From the NCBI RefSeq assembly GCF_008806975.1, contig NZ_CP031728.1:930001-994000 (forward strand): DNA of 64,000 nucleotides, read 5' to 3'. Numbering within the stretch: the first letter of the stretch is position 1; every line of letters begins with the position of its first letter. Shown piece by piece: positions 1 through 10,047 of this stretch. A model generated the notes under the pieces. That model did not search any database. It saw only the letters and a list, made by a program, of their open reading frames with translations, and was not told where the DNA came from. Made by a program: the position numbers and the translations under genes. The DNA is from Cellvibrio sp. KY-GH-1 (lineage in GTDB: Bacteria; Pseudomonadota; Gammaproteobacteria; Pseudomonadales; Cellvibrionaceae).

Positions 1-558
1 CCCCTCTTGCGGTGTGCGCGTCATATTCGCCACGACGCGGAAACGGAACATACCGTATTCCTTGTTGAGCAATTTTATCAGCGCGTAGGAGTCGGTAATG
101 GATGACGGCTCGTCGCAGACAACAATAATCACCTCGTTGGCGGCACGTACAAAACTGACCACGGTATCGGAAATACCAGCCGCGGTATCTATCACCAATA
201 TGTCGACTTGATCGGACAATTCATTAAAAGCGTTAATCAAACCAGCGTGCTCCGCCGTGCTTAATTCCGCCATACGCTGTACACCGGAAGACGCTGGAAC
301 AATTTTCATACCGCCAGGCCCGTTAACCAGCACTTCACTTAAGCTGTGGGTACCGGCAAGTACATCGGCGAGCGTGTGGGTAGCGCGAACACCTAGCAGC
401 ACATCCACATTGGCCAACCCGAGATCCGCATCCAGCAACACCACTCGACGACGTAATTCAGCCAGCGCAATGCTTAAATTCACCGAAATATTGCTCTTGC
501 CTACTCCGCCTTTACCGCCGGATACCGCGATCACTTGTACTGGTCGCATTTGGCTCAT
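1..558 (-). CDS. fleN: FleN, MinD-like ATPase controlling flagellar number (C-terminus outside window)
   Basis: A ParA/MinD-family ATPase that antagonises FleQ and limits polar flagellar number in Pseudomonas. The gene runs off the left edge, so only the first 186 codons are present. The deviant Walker A motif GGKGGVGKSNISVNLS lies at about residues 14-29, followed by LLDADLGLANVDVLLG, which is highly characteristic of FleN. The ATG at 558 is preceded by GGAG seven bases upstream; a second in-frame ATG lies three codons later. It follows flhF after a gap of about 195 bases, as in Pseudomonas (flhA-flhF-fleN). No convincing sigma-54 site was seen in that gap, so it is probably transcribed with flhF. 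Identification rests on motifs and synteny. Confidence 0.93.
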   Translation of the reverse strand, partial: MSQMRPVQVIAVSGGKGGVGKSNISVNLSIALAELRRRVVLLDADLGLANVDVLLGVRATHTLADVLAGTHSLSEVLVNGPGGMKIVPASSGVQRMAELSTAEHAGLINAFNELSDQVDILVIDTAAGISDTVVSFVRAANEVIIVVCDEPSSITDSYALIKLLNKEYGMFRFRVVANMTRTPQEG

Positions 559-752
559 CAACTCACTCCAAACCTATTTTGTTACGCAAACCTGTTGGTA
601 ACTTAAACTTGCTTTGTGGCGCACGCGGACGAAAAGTAAATCTACCTGCGAGGGCGCCGCTAATGGTGATCTGAGTATAGTTAGGGATTGGCAATTCATC
701 CGACTAATTTCAGTTTCACCCGCAAAATCATATGCTTATGCTTCGTTGCCGA

Positions 753-2369
753 TTAAGAAACCGCCGTAGCGGCGTTAGCTTTGAGCAATGCGACTGCTTT
801 TGATACGAGCTGATGCGCGCGAGCCACGTCGATATTTTTAGGGATGTCCTGGCCATCGGTGGTGTAGGCGATTGGTAGTCGGCTTTGCATAACCACGCCC
901 AATGCTTCGCCCATGCTCGCCGTTTCATCCAGCTTGGTTAGGATGCAACCCTGTAAACGTGCAGCGCCGTAGGCATGAATTGACGCTTTCAGCATTTGTG
1001 CCTGGCTGTTGCACGACATCACCAGATAGGTTTTTACCTGTTGTTGCGCTGCCAAGGCTGCTAATTGCGCTTTCAAATGTGGATCGCCATGGCGAAAACC
1101 GGCGGTATCAATTAACACCAAAGAGCAATGGCGCAAACTGCGCAATACGTTATCAAGCGGATTGGCTTCATCCACTACGCGCACCGGCACGCGCAAAATC
1201 CGCGCTAGCGAACGCAGTTGATCGTGCGCAGCGATGCGATAAGTGTCGGTGGTGATCAACGCAACCTTGTCAGCGCCGTGTTGCAATACATAGCGTGCTG
1301 CCAACTTGCCGATGGTAGTGGTTTTACCCACGCCGGTTGGACCAACAAATGCGAACACACCACCCTGCTCCACTATATCGCGACCGTTAATCGGCAATTG
1401 ATGGGCGAGGTTTGCCAGTGCATCAGGCCAGGCATCACTCAGAGTTTTGCTTTTGGTACAGGCTTTAATAACGCTGGCAACAACTTCTTTGGGTAACCCC
1501 AAGCGTTCCAGACGACGACTTACGCTAGCCAATACCGGCGAATCGGTGGGAATGGATTGCTGGCCAGTAAGGCGATCCAATTGCTGTTCTAACAAAAAAC
1601 GCATATCGGCAATTTCTGCTTGCAGCTCGGAAAGCTGAGCATTTTGGTCCGCCGAATCATTGTGCGCGGAAGCCTGATGAGCGGATGAAAATTCCGCTGC
1701 AAACGCAGCGGCGTCTTTAACATTCCCACGCGATTCTTTAATGCGGGATTCTTTCACCAGCGTCTCACGAAACGAAAGTGATTCTTGTGACAGTACCGAC
1801 GCGCTCTGCGCCGAACTTCGGGCAGATGATGTAGTAGCTGTTGATCGGGTCACGACAGGCGCATCATCAACCAGGGGATATCGGTCGGCTGCGCTCATAC
1901 CGGGTTTTGGCCGAGTTACCGGTGTTGACGCGTTACGTGGGATACCCGCATTAACGACAGTATTTTTGCCGACCAAAAATTCTTTCGCCGACTCTTCTGC
2001 CTTGCGTGCGGCCATCATCCGCTGACGGGCTTTTTCAATATCGTCTGCCAGCTGCGCGCCCGTTTTTCCCGCGTTAGGATGATCCGCAACCGGGGTAATA
2101 ACCGGTGTTTGTTTGCGCGCAGGTTTACCAATCACGCGTGGAGAGATTTCACCATCGCTTAACAAGGGCTCTGTGGGAGCAAAGGTCGCCTCGGAAAATG
2201 GGCGCGCTTGCAATTGCTTGAGTTCGAAATCCGATCCCATAGTCGTCAGCAACTCCACGCCTTCGGCGATGCGGTTGCTAGAGAGAATAATTGCATCTGG
2301 CCCCAATTCCTGGCGGACCAATTCCAACGCACGGCGCATATCTGCAGCTACGAAACGTTTGACTTGCAT
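753..2369 (-). CDS. flhF: FlhF, SRP-type GTPase for polar flagellar placement
   Basis: A signal-recognition-particle-like GTPase that recruits early flagellar parts to the cell pole. The C-terminal NG domain shows the P-loop GPTGVGKTTTIGKLAARY, then TTDTYRIAAHDQLR, VLIDTAGF and the base-specificity motif TKLDE. The N-terminus begins MQVKRFVAADMRRALELVRQ, typical of FlhF. The middle (about residues 70-240) is low-complexity and Ser/Ala-rich, as is usual for the poorly conserved B domain. The ATG at 2369 has AGGAG six bases upstream and is preferred to a TTG two codons earlier. It lies about 30 bases after flhA, so the two are almost certainly cotranscribed. Confidence 0.95.
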   Translation of the reverse strand: MQVKRFVAADMRRALELVRQELGPDAIILSSNRIAEGVELLTTMGSDFELKQLQARPFSEATFAPTEPLLSDGEISPRVIGKPARKQTPVITPVADHPNAGKTGAQLADDIEKARQRMMAARKAEESAKEFLVGKNTVVNAGIPRNASTPVTRPKPGMSAADRYPLVDDAPVVTRSTATTSSARSSAQSASVLSQESLSFRETLVKESRIKESRGNVKDAAAFAAEFSSAHQASAHNDSADQNAQLSELQAEIADMRFLLEQQLDRLTGQQSIPTDSPVLASVSRRLERLGLPKEVVASVIKACTKSKTLSDAWPDALANLAHQLPINGRDIVEQGGVFAFVGPTGVGKTTTIGKLAARYVLQHGADKVALITTDTYRIAAHDQLRSLARILRVPVRVVDEANPLDNVLRSLRHCSLVLIDTAGFRHGDPHLKAQLAALAAQQQVKTYLVMSCNSQAQMLKASIHAYGAARLQGCILTKLDETASMGEALGVVMQSRLPIAYTTDGQDIPKNIDVARAHQLVSKAVALLKANAATAVS

Positions 2370-2400
2370 ATTCAACTCCTGCCCTTAAGGGCGACCTGGG

Positions 2401-4629
2401 TTATTTCTTATCAGCACCAACGCTGGCATCGATACTGATTTGTTTATTGTCCGGCACTTCGGTATAGGCCAGGACTCGCATTTCCGGAACGCTATGGCGA
2501 ACAAAGCGAGAGAGCATAGGGCGCAAAGGCGCTGCGACCAGTAATACCAATGGCTTTCCAGCCATCTCCTGCTTTTGTGCGGCTGCAATCAGCGATTGCT
2601 GTAAACGATCCGCTAATCCAGGCTCAATAAACGCGCTGTCATCAGCGCCAGCTTTTTGTGCCTGTTGCACGGTATTTAGCAACAACTGTTCCAAGCTGGG
2701 TTCAAGCGTGATAACAGGCAGGTTTCGCTCGTTTCCAATGATGTTTTGGACGATTTGCCGGCACAGCGCCACTCTTGCCAAGGCCGTTAATGCGGCGGGA
2801 TCTTGACTCCTACCCGTAGTACCCGCCAATGCTTCGGCGATGGAACGAATATCCCGTACAGGCACCCGCTCACGTAGCAAGTTTTGTAGAACCTTTAACA
2901 AAGTGTTGATACTGATGGTGTTGGGCACTAATTCTTCCACCAACTTGGGCGATGATTTAGCCAACATATCCAGCAGTTTTTGAACGTCTTCGTGGCCGAG
3001 TAATTCAAAAGTGTGATGCTGGAGAATTTGGTTGAGATGGGTAGCCACTACCGTGCTGGGATCAACAACCGTGTATCCAAGAGTTTGTGCCTGTTCGCGT
3101 TGGCCTGGGCTAATCCAAACGGCTTCCAATCCAAACGCAGGATCTTTGGTTTTAATACCCTCGAGCGAACCGAAAACCTGTCCCGGGTTAATCGCCAACT
3201 CACGATCAGGATAAACATCAGCCTCCGCCATGGATACGCCCATCAAGCTGACGCGATAACCGGTGGGGTTTAAATCCAGATTGTCGCGAATGTGTACAGA
3301 TGGAATCAAAAATCCCATTTCCTGAGAAAGCTTTTTACGAACGCCTTTAATACGGCCTAACAATTCGCCGCCCTGATTTTTATCCACCATAGGAATCAGG
3401 CGATACCCCACTTCCAGCCCGATGACATCAACGGGTTGAACATCGTCCCAACCCAACTCGGGTGATTCCGGTGTACCGGGCGGCAAGGCAGGAACGGAAC
3501 GTGGCTGCGGTGCGATACTTGCCGTACCACCTGCAGTAGGCCCTGACGGAGACTCGCCTGCCAAACGCTGCCCAGCGGGGATAAAGGAATTCTCTTCAAC
3601 AGCGGCGGGTTGGTGTTTACGCCAGTGGATGAAATACGCCAGGCCCGCACAAATTAGCCCCAATCCCAAAAATGCCAGATGTGGCATACCGGGAATCGAT
3701 CCCATAATCACCAACATAATCGCGGCCACGGCGAGCGCTTTCGGCGAGGTAAACATTTGCGAAACCACTTGTTTACCCATGTCCTGCGCGCTATTAACGC
3801 GTGTTACCAGAATTGCCGATGCGACCGACAGCAGCAAACCAGGAATTTGTGCGACCAGGCCATCACCGATAGTAAGGATGGTATATTTCTCAAACGCGTC
3901 GGCAAACTCTAAATCATGCTGCAGCATTCCAATGGCAAAGCCACCGAAAATGTTAATGAACATAATCATGATGCCCGCAACCGCGTCACCACGTACAAAC
4001 TTGCTCGCACCATCCATAGCGCCGTAGAAATCCGCCTCGGACGCCACTTCCTGACGACGAGTACGCGCTTGATCCTGATCGATCAGCCCAGCGTTCAAAT
4101 CAGCATCAATTGCCATTTGCTTGCCGGGCATCGCGTCCAGGGTAAAACGTGCGCTTACTTCTGAAATACGGCCTGCACCCTTGGTAACCACGACGAAGTT
4201 GATGATCATTAAAATAATAAACACCACAATACCGACCGCCAAATTGCCGCCGATCACTACGTGACCGAAAGCTTCGATCACCTTACCTGCCGCATCACCA
4301 CCTTGATGTCCCTCTAATAAAACTACGCGTGTAGAAGCCACGTTCAACCCTAAACGCAGCAAAGTAGCAATCAGCAAAATGGTTGGAAATGCCGCGAAAT
4401 CCAGCGGGCGCAAGGAGTAAATACTGACCAGTAATACAACGAGGGAAAGCGCAATATTGAAGGTAAAAAACACATCCAGCAGTAACGGTGGAATAGGCAA
4501 TATGATCATTGCCAGCAGCATCATTAACAAAATGGGAATACCCAAATTGCCACGCCCGGCGCCTTTGATGGAACCAAGGACCGCCCTGCCATTTACATTA
4601 TTGAATTGATTGAAAGTCGGTAGCGCCAT
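2401..4629 (-). CDS. flhA: FlhA, flagellar type III export gate protein
   Basis: The large inner-membrane subunit of the flagellar export gate, forming the cytoplasmic nonameric ring that docks chaperone-substrate complexes. It is about 742 aa. The N-terminal third has several hydrophobic helices (for example residues 20-75, 105-140, 200-300) and the family signature around TRRQEVASEADFYGAMDGASKFVRGD. The soluble C-terminal domain follows a Pro/Ala-rich linker near residues 330-380. The ATG at 4629 is chosen; an in-frame GTG lies two codons upstream, and neither has a strong ribosome site. A possible sigma-54 promoter lies about 45 bases upstream in the gap after flhB. Confidence 0.96.
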   Translation of the reverse strand: MALPTFNQFNNVNGRAVLGSIKGAGRGNLGIPILLMMLLAMIILPIPPLLLDVFFTFNIALSLVVLLVSIYSLRPLDFAAFPTILLIATLLRLGLNVASTRVVLLEGHQGGDAAGKVIEAFGHVVIGGNLAVGIVVFIILMIINFVVVTKGAGRISEVSARFTLDAMPGKQMAIDADLNAGLIDQDQARTRRQEVASEADFYGAMDGASKFVRGDAVAGIMIMFINIFGGFAIGMLQHDLEFADAFEKYTILTIGDGLVAQIPGLLLSVASAILVTRVNSAQDMGKQVVSQMFTSPKALAVAAIMLVIMGSIPGMPHLAFLGLGLICAGLAYFIHWRKHQPAAVEENSFIPAGQRLAGESPSGPTAGGTASIAPQPRSVPALPPGTPESPELGWDDVQPVDVIGLEVGYRLIPMVDKNQGGELLGRIKGVRKKLSQEMGFLIPSVHIRDNLDLNPTGYRVSLMGVSMAEADVYPDRELAINPGQVFGSLEGIKTKDPAFGLEAVWISPGQREQAQTLGYTVVDPSTVVATHLNQILQHHTFELLGHEDVQKLLDMLAKSSPKLVEELVPNTISINTLLKVLQNLLRERVPVRDIRSIAEALAGTTGRSQDPAALTALARVALCRQIVQNIIGNERNLPVITLEPSLEQLLLNTVQQAQKAGADDSAFIEPGLADRLQQSLIAAAQKQEMAGKPLVLLVAAPLRPMLSRFVRHSVPEMRVLAYTEVPDNKQISIDASVGADKK

Positions 4630-4671
4630 AATCACGGATTCTTGACGGTTGAGTCATTTTTCCGTGTTATC

Positions 4672-4686
4672 GCAAGAAGTGTACCT
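4672..4686 (-). promoter_or_regulatory. Possible sigma-54 promoter of flhA-flhF-fleN
   Basis: On the minus strand this reads AGGTACACTTCTTGC. The invariant GG (-24) and GC (-12) have the correct spacing and the -12 element is perfect; the -24 element departs from TGGCAC at two positions. It lies about 45 bases upstream of the flhA start, in the longest gap of this part of the cluster. flhA is FleQ/RpoN-dependent in Pseudomonas. This is an inference from pattern and position only. Confidence 0.5.
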
Positions 4687-4743
4687 ACTTGATTTGATTG
4701 AAGTGAATCACGCAAAAGATGACCAACCTTGGAAACCAAGGCA

Positions 4744-5898
4744 TTACTCAAGCTTACCTTTCGCGTCATAGCGCATATCACGCGGAACATTGATATTGCG
4801 TGGATACATCGGCTTATCGCCTTTGCCTTTACGGAAATTTCGCAATTGAAATACGTATGCCAGCACCTGGGCAACCGCGAGATACAAGCCAGACGGAATT
4901 TCCTCGTCCACGTCCGTGGTATAAAAAATCGCACGCGCCAACACGGGTGATTGAATAATTTCGATTTTATGGGCGTTCGCAATTTCGCGAATCTTCATGG
5001 CGACATGATCGCCCCCCTTAGCCAACATGATCGGCACATCCATTTTTTCCGGGTCATAGCGCAAGGCCACAGAAAAATGTTCCGGGTTGGTAATGACCAC
5101 GTCCGCTTGCGGTACATTACCCATCATGCGGCGCTGTGCCATTTCGCGTTGCAATTGACGAATTCGCCCCTTAACTTCCGGTTTACCATCAGTGTCTTTG
5201 GCCTCGTCTTTTTGATCCTGGCGCGACATTTTCAACTTTTTGTTGTATTGGTAAATCTGGATGGGCACATCAATAGCAGCTATTAAAATAGTCGTAACGG
5301 ATAAGGCGATAGTGGCGAAAATTGAAATCTCCAGCGAGTGAATAATGGCATTCGCAACGGTTTCATCCGATAAGCGAAACATATCCTGCGCATAGAATTG
5401 CAAAATCAATATCGTGGCCCACAGCAGTAATAATACTTTGGCCAGCGCTTTACCCAATTCAATCAAAGAATGCATGGAAAACATCCGTTTGATACCCGCG
5501 ATCGGATCCATCCGGCTGAGTTTTGGCTCCATAGCCTTACTACTAAAAATAAAACCACCTAATGCGATGGGACCAACAATCGATGCGATTAATAAAATCG
5601 CCATCAAGGGAGCAATGCTAAATAATCCATCGTAAATTGCCGCTACCAAGTGACCGATCATGGCATTGGTATCAAAAATAGTTTCGCGGCTAATTACAAA
5701 ATTTGCGCGGGTTATGCCAATTAACTTGTTAGCCATAAAATCGGCAAAGATATAAATACCAATCACGGCCAAAAGTAATACAGCGGTAGTGGTTAGATCA
5801 CGCGATCGGGGAATCTGACCTTCTTCACGCGCTTTCTCAATCTTTCGCGCACTGGCCTCTTCCGATTTTTCCTGCCCGCTGTCGTCTTCTTCAGCCAT
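4744..5898 (-). CDS. flhB: FlhB, flagellar export substrate-specificity switch
   Basis: An inner-membrane export component whose cytoplasmic domain self-cleaves to switch secretion from hook to filament substrates under FliK control. It is 384 aa, normal for FlhB. Four hydrophobic segments lie at about residues 30-55, 80-120, 140-165 and 185-210. A charged linker precedes the cleavage site, here NPEH (within VVITNPEHFSVALRYDP), with Glu replacing the Thr of the enteric NPTH; Asn and Pro, which carry out the cleavage, are intact. The start has GGGAGC upstream. It follows fliR after 12 bases and belongs to the fliLMNOPQR-flhB unit. Confidence 0.96.
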   Translation of the reverse strand: MAEEDDSGQEKSEEASARKIEKAREEGQIPRSRDLTTTAVLLLAVIGIYIFADFMANKLIGITRANFVISRETIFDTNAMIGHLVAAIYDGLFSIAPLMAILLIASIVGPIALGGFIFSSKAMEPKLSRMDPIAGIKRMFSMHSLIELGKALAKVLLLLWATILILQFYAQDMFRLSDETVANAIIHSLEISIFATIALSVTTILIAAIDVPIQIYQYNKKLKMSRQDQKDEAKDTDGKPEVKGRIRQLQREMAQRRMMGNVPQADVVITNPEHFSVALRYDPEKMDVPIMLAKGGDHVAMKIREIANAHKIEIIQSPVLARAIFYTTDVDEEIPSGLYLAVAQVLAYVFQLRNFRKGKGDKPMYPRNINVPRDMRYDAKGKLE

Positions 5899-5910
5899 TG
5901 TTTTTGCTCC

Positions 5911-6696
5911 CTAGGGGCTCAATGCCAAAGTACGCAGCGTGCTTATTCCCTCTTCCATAACCTCGAAATATACCGGCAGAAAATTAGCGAGGGTAAACCA
6001 CATCAGGATGAAACCAAAAATCAGGGTAATCGGAAAACCAACAGTGAATACGTTCAATTGCGGAGCAGAACGACTCATAACCCCGAACGACATATTAACA
6101 ATCATCAACGAGGTAAAGAGCGGCAACGTAATAAGCAGCGCTGCGCTAAACATCCATGAACCCATATCAACAATAGTGGAAAAGTGCGCGCTGTTCATGC
6201 CGCCACCGCCAATCGGGAAGGTTGTGAAACTGTCAATCATCAACTGCAAAACCACCAAATGACCATTGGTGCTCAAAAATAATAATGTGGATAACAATAA
6301 ATAAAATTGCGAAAGGATTGTTACGCTAACACCACTCGATGGGTCATTCATTGCTGCAAAACCCAAACCCATTTTCATCGCCATAAACTGGCCGGCCAGC
6401 AGGAACACATGTAAAACCACTTGCATACAAAAGCCCAGCGCCAAGCCGATCAGAACCTCCTGGATAACCATCATAAAACCCTGGGCGGATAACATAGAGG
6501 TTACCGGCGATGCCGGCAGTACCGGCGCAATTAACAACGTGGTAAACAGTGTAAGAATAATCCGCAAACGCGCCGGCACGGTCCGTGCGCCAATGATAGG
6601 AATCGCCAGATAAAACGCACTAATCCGCAGCATCGGCCAAATATAGGTGCCGATAAATTGGCTTAGCTGTTCTTCTGAAATGATGAGTTCTTGCAT
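5911..6696 (-). CDS. fliR: FliR, flagellar export gate protein
   Basis: A membrane subunit of the FliPQR export channel. It is 261 aa, a standard length, almost entirely hydrophobic with about six helices. The central part reads FMAMKMGLGFAAMNDPSSGV, matching the conserved MG-FA--DP block of FliR. It lies between fliQ and flhB with short spacers and no promoter-like sequence, so it is read as part of the fliL operon. Assignment is secure from composition, length and gene order. Confidence 0.95.
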   Translation of the reverse strand: MQELIISEEQLSQFIGTYIWPMLRISAFYLAIPIIGARTVPARLRIILTLFTTLLIAPVLPASPVTSMLSAQGFMMVIQEVLIGLALGFCMQVVLHVFLLAGQFMAMKMGLGFAAMNDPSSGVSVTILSQFYLLLSTLLFLSTNGHLVVLQLMIDSFTTFPIGGGGMNSAHFSTIVDMGSWMFSAALLITLPLFTSLMIVNMSFGVMSRSAPQLNVFTVGFPITLIFGFILMWFTLANFLPVYFEVMEEGISTLRTLALSP

Positions 6697-6739
6697 CGCT
6701 TTTTTTGCCCAATCAATCTGCCGATTAAATTAAACCGCG

Positions 6740-7009
6740 CTATCCGATCAAACTCGGCACGCTTGAATAAAGGCGATTAAACAAATCCATGAACTTGGTG
6801 AGCAGCCAGGGACCCGCAATCATCAACGTAATCAGAGTAACAATTAAACGCGGCAAAAAACTCAGGGTTTGCTCGTTAATTTGGGTTGCAGCCTGAAACA
6901 TACTGACAATCAGTCCCACAATCAGACCCGGGCCAATAATCACTAACAACATCAAAATGGTGAGAAAAAATGCATTGGCGAACAAATCCATTACGACTTC
7001 GGGCGTCAT
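6740..7009 (-). CDS. fliQ: FliQ, flagellar export gate protein
   Basis: A small two-helix membrane protein of the FliPQR channel, 89 aa as usual for the family. It begins MTPEVVMDLFANAF and carries the conserved IGPGLIVGLIVSMFQAATQINEQTL stretch, which contains the FliQ/SctS hallmark P-L-G---Q--TQI-EQTL pattern. The second helix is near residues 50-75. It is 13 bases from the end of the fliP reading frame and 43 bases upstream of fliR. Confidence 0.95.
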   Translation of the reverse strand: MTPEVVMDLFANAFFLTILMLLVIIGPGLIVGLIVSMFQAATQINEQTLSFLPRLIVTLITLMIAGPWLLTKFMDLFNRLYSSVPSLIG

Positions 7010-7022
7010 AGGTATACCTCCG

Positions 7023-7931
7023 TCATATACCGTAGCTGGCAGCCAATGTGCCTACAATCATGGCCCAACCATCTACAAGTACAAACAACATAATTTTAAA
7101 CGGCAGGGAAATAATGAGTGGTGACAACATCATCATACCCATGGCCATTAACACGCTGGATACCACGATATCGATTACTAAAAAGGGAATGAAAATAATG
7201 AAACCAATCTGAAACGCCGTTTTTAATTCACTGATAATAAACGCGGGAACCAAGATATTAAATGGCGTTTCTTCAGGTACTGCAATCGGCGGATGCTTGG
7301 CAATTCCAACAAATAATGCGATGTCCGATTCTCGCGTCTGGGCCAACATAAAGCTGTGGAAAGGTGCTGCCGTCTTCGCCAGCGCTTCCTGCGCGCCGAT
7401 TTGCTGATTAATGTAGGGTTGCAGTGCGTCTTGATTCACTTTATTCAATACCGGCTGCATAATGAATAGTGTTAAAAAAAGCGCAAGGCCAATCAAAATC
7501 TGGTTAGAGGGGGACTGCTGTAGACCCAGCGCCTGACGCAAAATGGAAAACACAATGATGATGCGCGTGAACGATGTCATCATCATTAAAATCGCCGGCA
7601 AAAAAGTCAAAGCCGTCATGATGGCAAGAATTTGCAAGGTCACAGTGTATTCTTGCGTTCCATTCGGATTGGTTTTCACTGTTAATGCAGGCAGCCCGGG
7701 AATCGCGGGCAAACTCCCTAATTGGCCCGCAGAACCAGACGCTTGGCTCATGGGCAACGAATTGGCTGAATCAGTAACTGGCGGCAAATTGGTTTGCGCC
7801 ATTACAGGCTCCGCTACTAATAGATTGAGGCCCAGCGTCAGCGCCAATAAAAGCGCCAAGCGCAATAAGTTTGTGGGGTTCTTCGATAACAGGTACATCG
7901 GGCTGCGCAGCAGGTAAAAATTCATCTTCAC
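7023..7931 (-). CDS. fliP: FliP, flagellar export gate protein
   Basis: A core subunit of the export channel, inserted with an N-terminal signal sequence. The 302-aa product is somewhat longer than typical FliP: it has a 40-residue N-terminal region with a hydrophobic core ([20 protein letters not shown], then an A-Q cleavage-like site at VMAQ) and a 50-residue Ser/Pro/Gly-rich stretch before the conserved domain. Conserved blocks include [20 protein letters not shown] and the C-terminal [11 protein letters not shown]. The GTG at 7931 overlaps the fliO stop as GTGA and has GGAG seven bases upstream, so it is kept over the ATG two codons later. Confidence 0.95.
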   Translation of the reverse strand: MKMNFYLLRSPMYLLSKNPTNLLRLALLLALTLGLNLLVAEPVMAQTNLPPVTDSANSLPMSQASGSAGQLGSLPAIPGLPALTVKTNPNGTQEYTVTLQILAIMTALTFLPAILMMMTSFTRIIIVFSILRQALGLQQSPSNQILIGLALFLTLFIMQPVLNKVNQDALQPYINQQIGAQEALAKTAAPFHSFMLAQTRESDIALFVGIAKHPPIAVPEETPFNILVPAFIISELKTAFQIGFIIFIPFLVIDIVVSSVLMAMGMMMLSPLIISLPFKIMLFVLVDGWAMIVGTLAASYGI

Positions 7932-8584
7932 TTTTGCGCTCCGGGGTTTTTGTTGTTAGTGGAGTCGTCACTTTCATTTCCGTTGCGTTGCAATATCGCC
8001 ATTAATTTACGGCTGAATTCCGACGTATTCGCCTCAGCTGCAGTCGCTATTACCGGCGTTTCAAATACGTGCAAGGTATTAATGTGTGTGGGGGTAATAC
8101 CCAACAACAATTGTTGGCCTGCCGCATCAATTAATACAATTCGCTCGCGGGTTCCCAGCGGCAAAGTCGCGAGCACGCGCATGTGCGTATTACCCGAGAA
8201 AGTCCCTTGCCCAAAACGTTTTACAAACCAGGAAATTCCGAAAATTAACGCCAGTATAAACATCAACCCCAAAGTGACGTTGACCAAATGGGCACCGCTA
8301 CCTATCTGGGGATTTGTTGTGTTGGTATTGGGGTAATAAGTGCCGGCGGGTTTGCTTGTGCTGCTAATGCTATTACCGTTTCCAATGGTATTTGAGTTAA
8401 CAGGTTCAGTATTAGCTGTTATAGATTCAGTTTGTGACTGCACCGGAGTTGTTGAACTGACAAGCGAGCTCGCTGAGGCTCCGTCCTGCGCGAAGCCACC
8501 GACTGCGAAAGACAACAGCCACGCGCTAGCGACTGAAAGGATTATTTTTTTTACGGCGGGGCCCATGGTTAACATTCCTGACAT
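7928..8584 (-). CDS. fliO: FliO, flagellar export assembly factor
   Basis: A membrane protein that helps assemble the FliP ring. It has 218 aa: an N-terminal hydrophobic segment (about residues 11-31), a Ser/Thr/Asn-rich spacer, a single transmembrane helix near residues 105-122 ([20 protein letters not shown]), and the small conserved domain with [29 protein letters not shown]. It overlaps fliP by four bases (translational coupling) and begins 27 bases after fliN. The poorly conserved ends are normal for FliO. Confidence 0.92.
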   Translation of the reverse strand: MSGMLTMGPAVKKIILSVASAWLLSFAVGGFAQDGASASSLVSSTTPVQSQTESITANTEPVNSNTIGNGNSISSTSKPAGTYYPNTNTTNPQIGSGAHLVNVTLGLMFILALIFGISWFVKRFGQGTFSGNTHMRVLATLPLGTRERIVLIDAAGQQLLLGITPTHINTLHVFETPVIATAAEANTSEFSRKLMAILQRNGNESDDSTNNKNPGAQK

Positions 8585-8611
8585 TTTTACCGCAGCTTTT
8601 TATTTCAACTG

Positions 8612-9016
8612 TTAACGCAATTTTTTAATCCGCTCAGCAGGACTGATCACATCCGTCATGCGAATACCAAATTTTTCATTAACAACAACCACTTCGCCAT
8701 GGGCAATCAAAGTACCGTTTACCAATACATCCAACGGCTCGCCAGCGAGCCGATCCAACTCAATGACCGACCCTTGATTCAACTGCAATAAATTGCGAAT
8801 GGTAATTGACGTGCGCCCTACCTCCATCGAAATGGACACGGGGATATCCAAAATAACATCCAGATCCGGACTGCCTGGCGCTTGCTTTAACGTTTCACTT
8901 TTTAATTCATCAAAGCTAACGGCATGCGTCATAGCCTCGTCGGCGTCAGCCTGTTCAGCCATTGCAGCAGCCCAGTCATCAGCCATCGCATCTTGATCGA
9001 CATCATCATCTGCCAT
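8612..9016 (-). CDS. fliN: FliN, flagellar motor switch C-ring protein
   Basis: A C-ring subunit that, with FliM, forms the lower ring and binds export cargo. The 134-aa product has an acidic N-terminus and a C-terminal SpoA domain (VSISMEVGRTSITIRNLLQL, then GSVIELDRLAGEPLDVLVNG). The ATG at 9016 is preferred because an AAGG-type site precedes it. A longer frame reaching 9088 has a Lys/Arg-rich extension with no counterpart in FliN and lies wholly inside fliM. With this start fliN overlaps the end of fliM by 11 bases. Confidence 0.95.
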   Translation of the reverse strand: MADDDVDQDAMADDWAAAMAEQADADEAMTHAVSFDELKSETLKQAPGSPDLDVILDIPVSISMEVGRTSITIRNLLQLNQGSVIELDRLAGEPLDVLVNGTLIAHGEVVVVNEKFGIRMTDVISPAERIKKLR

Positions 9017-10037
9017 CTTTCTCACCCTTATCCGCGTTTGTATTTTCGCCTTTAGTGCCTGTGATATTGTAAGCGCTACGACGATCAATAAATTCTTTTA
9101 CTTTTAGCGACAAAAAACCGTTTGATTGTCCAAGCTGGGTACGAAACATAGGGACCCCGTTCGCGGTAAGCACATGGTAATCAGGAAACTCTACGGGAAT
9201 TACATCACCGACTTTTAAATCTACTATGTCGCGCAGCGTAATTTCACGACGCACTATGTCGCATTCCAGATCGACTTTCGCGGACAAAATATCTTCACGC
9301 AACGCCTTCTCCCAACGTTCATCGTGCTCATCGCTATCACTTTGTAAACCCGCATCAAGCACTTCGCGAATAGGTTCGATCATGGAATAGGGAACGGTGA
9401 TATGCATTTCACCACCGCCGCCATCCAACTCAATGTGAAAAGTGCTAACCACAACCACTTCACTGGGGCTAACAATATTTGCCAAGGACGGATTTACTTC
9501 TGAGTGGACATATTCAAAGTTAATTGGGAAAACCGCTTTCCATGCTTCAGTCAGGTCTACGAAGGCCTGATTCAACACCATTTGGACCACCCGCAATTCT
9601 GTGGGCGTAAATTCGCGGCCTTCAATTTTCGCATGGCGACCATCACCGCCAAAAAAATTGTCTACCAGCTTAAATACCAGGCGCGCATCCAAAATAATTA
9701 ACGCGGTACCGCGTAGCGGGCGAAACTTAACCATGTTTAAACTGGTGGGGACATACAAGGTGTGGACATATTCACCAAACTTTTGAATTTGCACCCCACC
9801 TACAGAAACATCTGCGGTTCTGCGCAACAGGTTAAACATACTAATACGGGTGTAGCGCGCAAAACGCTCGTTAATCATCTCCAGCGTAGGCATGCGCCCA
9901 CGTACAATGCGATCCTGACTGGTTAGGTCATAATTCTTAACCGTCCCCGGCTCTACGTCCGATTCGGTATCGATATCGCCGTCATCAACGCCATGTAAGA
10001 GCGCGTCAATTTCGTCTTGTGAGAGTAGATCTTGCAC
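9006..10037 (-). CDS. fliM: FliM, flagellar motor switch protein
   Basis: The C-ring subunit that binds phosphorylated CheY and sets rotation direction. The CheY-binding N-terminal peptide is plain: LLSQDEIDALLHGV at residues 4-17. The middle domain contains FFGGDGRHAKIEGREFTPTE, and the SpoA domain is C-terminal. Length is 343 aa, with a slightly long charged tail. It uses a GTG start with AGGA seven bases upstream, 11 bases after fliL, and overlaps fliN. Confidence 0.96.
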   Translation of the reverse strand: MQDLLSQDEIDALLHGVDDGDIDTESDVEPGTVKNYDLTSQDRIVRGRMPTLEMINERFARYTRISMFNLLRRTADVSVGGVQIQKFGEYVHTLYVPTSLNMVKFRPLRGTALIILDARLVFKLVDNFFGGDGRHAKIEGREFTPTELRVVQMVLNQAFVDLTEAWKAVFPINFEYVHSEVNPSLANIVSPSEVVVVSTFHIELDGGGGEMHITVPYSMIEPIREVLDAGLQSDSDEHDERWEKALREDILSAKVDLECDIVRREITLRDIVDLKVGDVIPVEFPDYHVLTANGVPMFRTQLGQSNGFLSLKVKEFIDRRSAYNITGTKGENTNADKGEKDGR

Positions 10038-10047
10038 GGCGGATTCC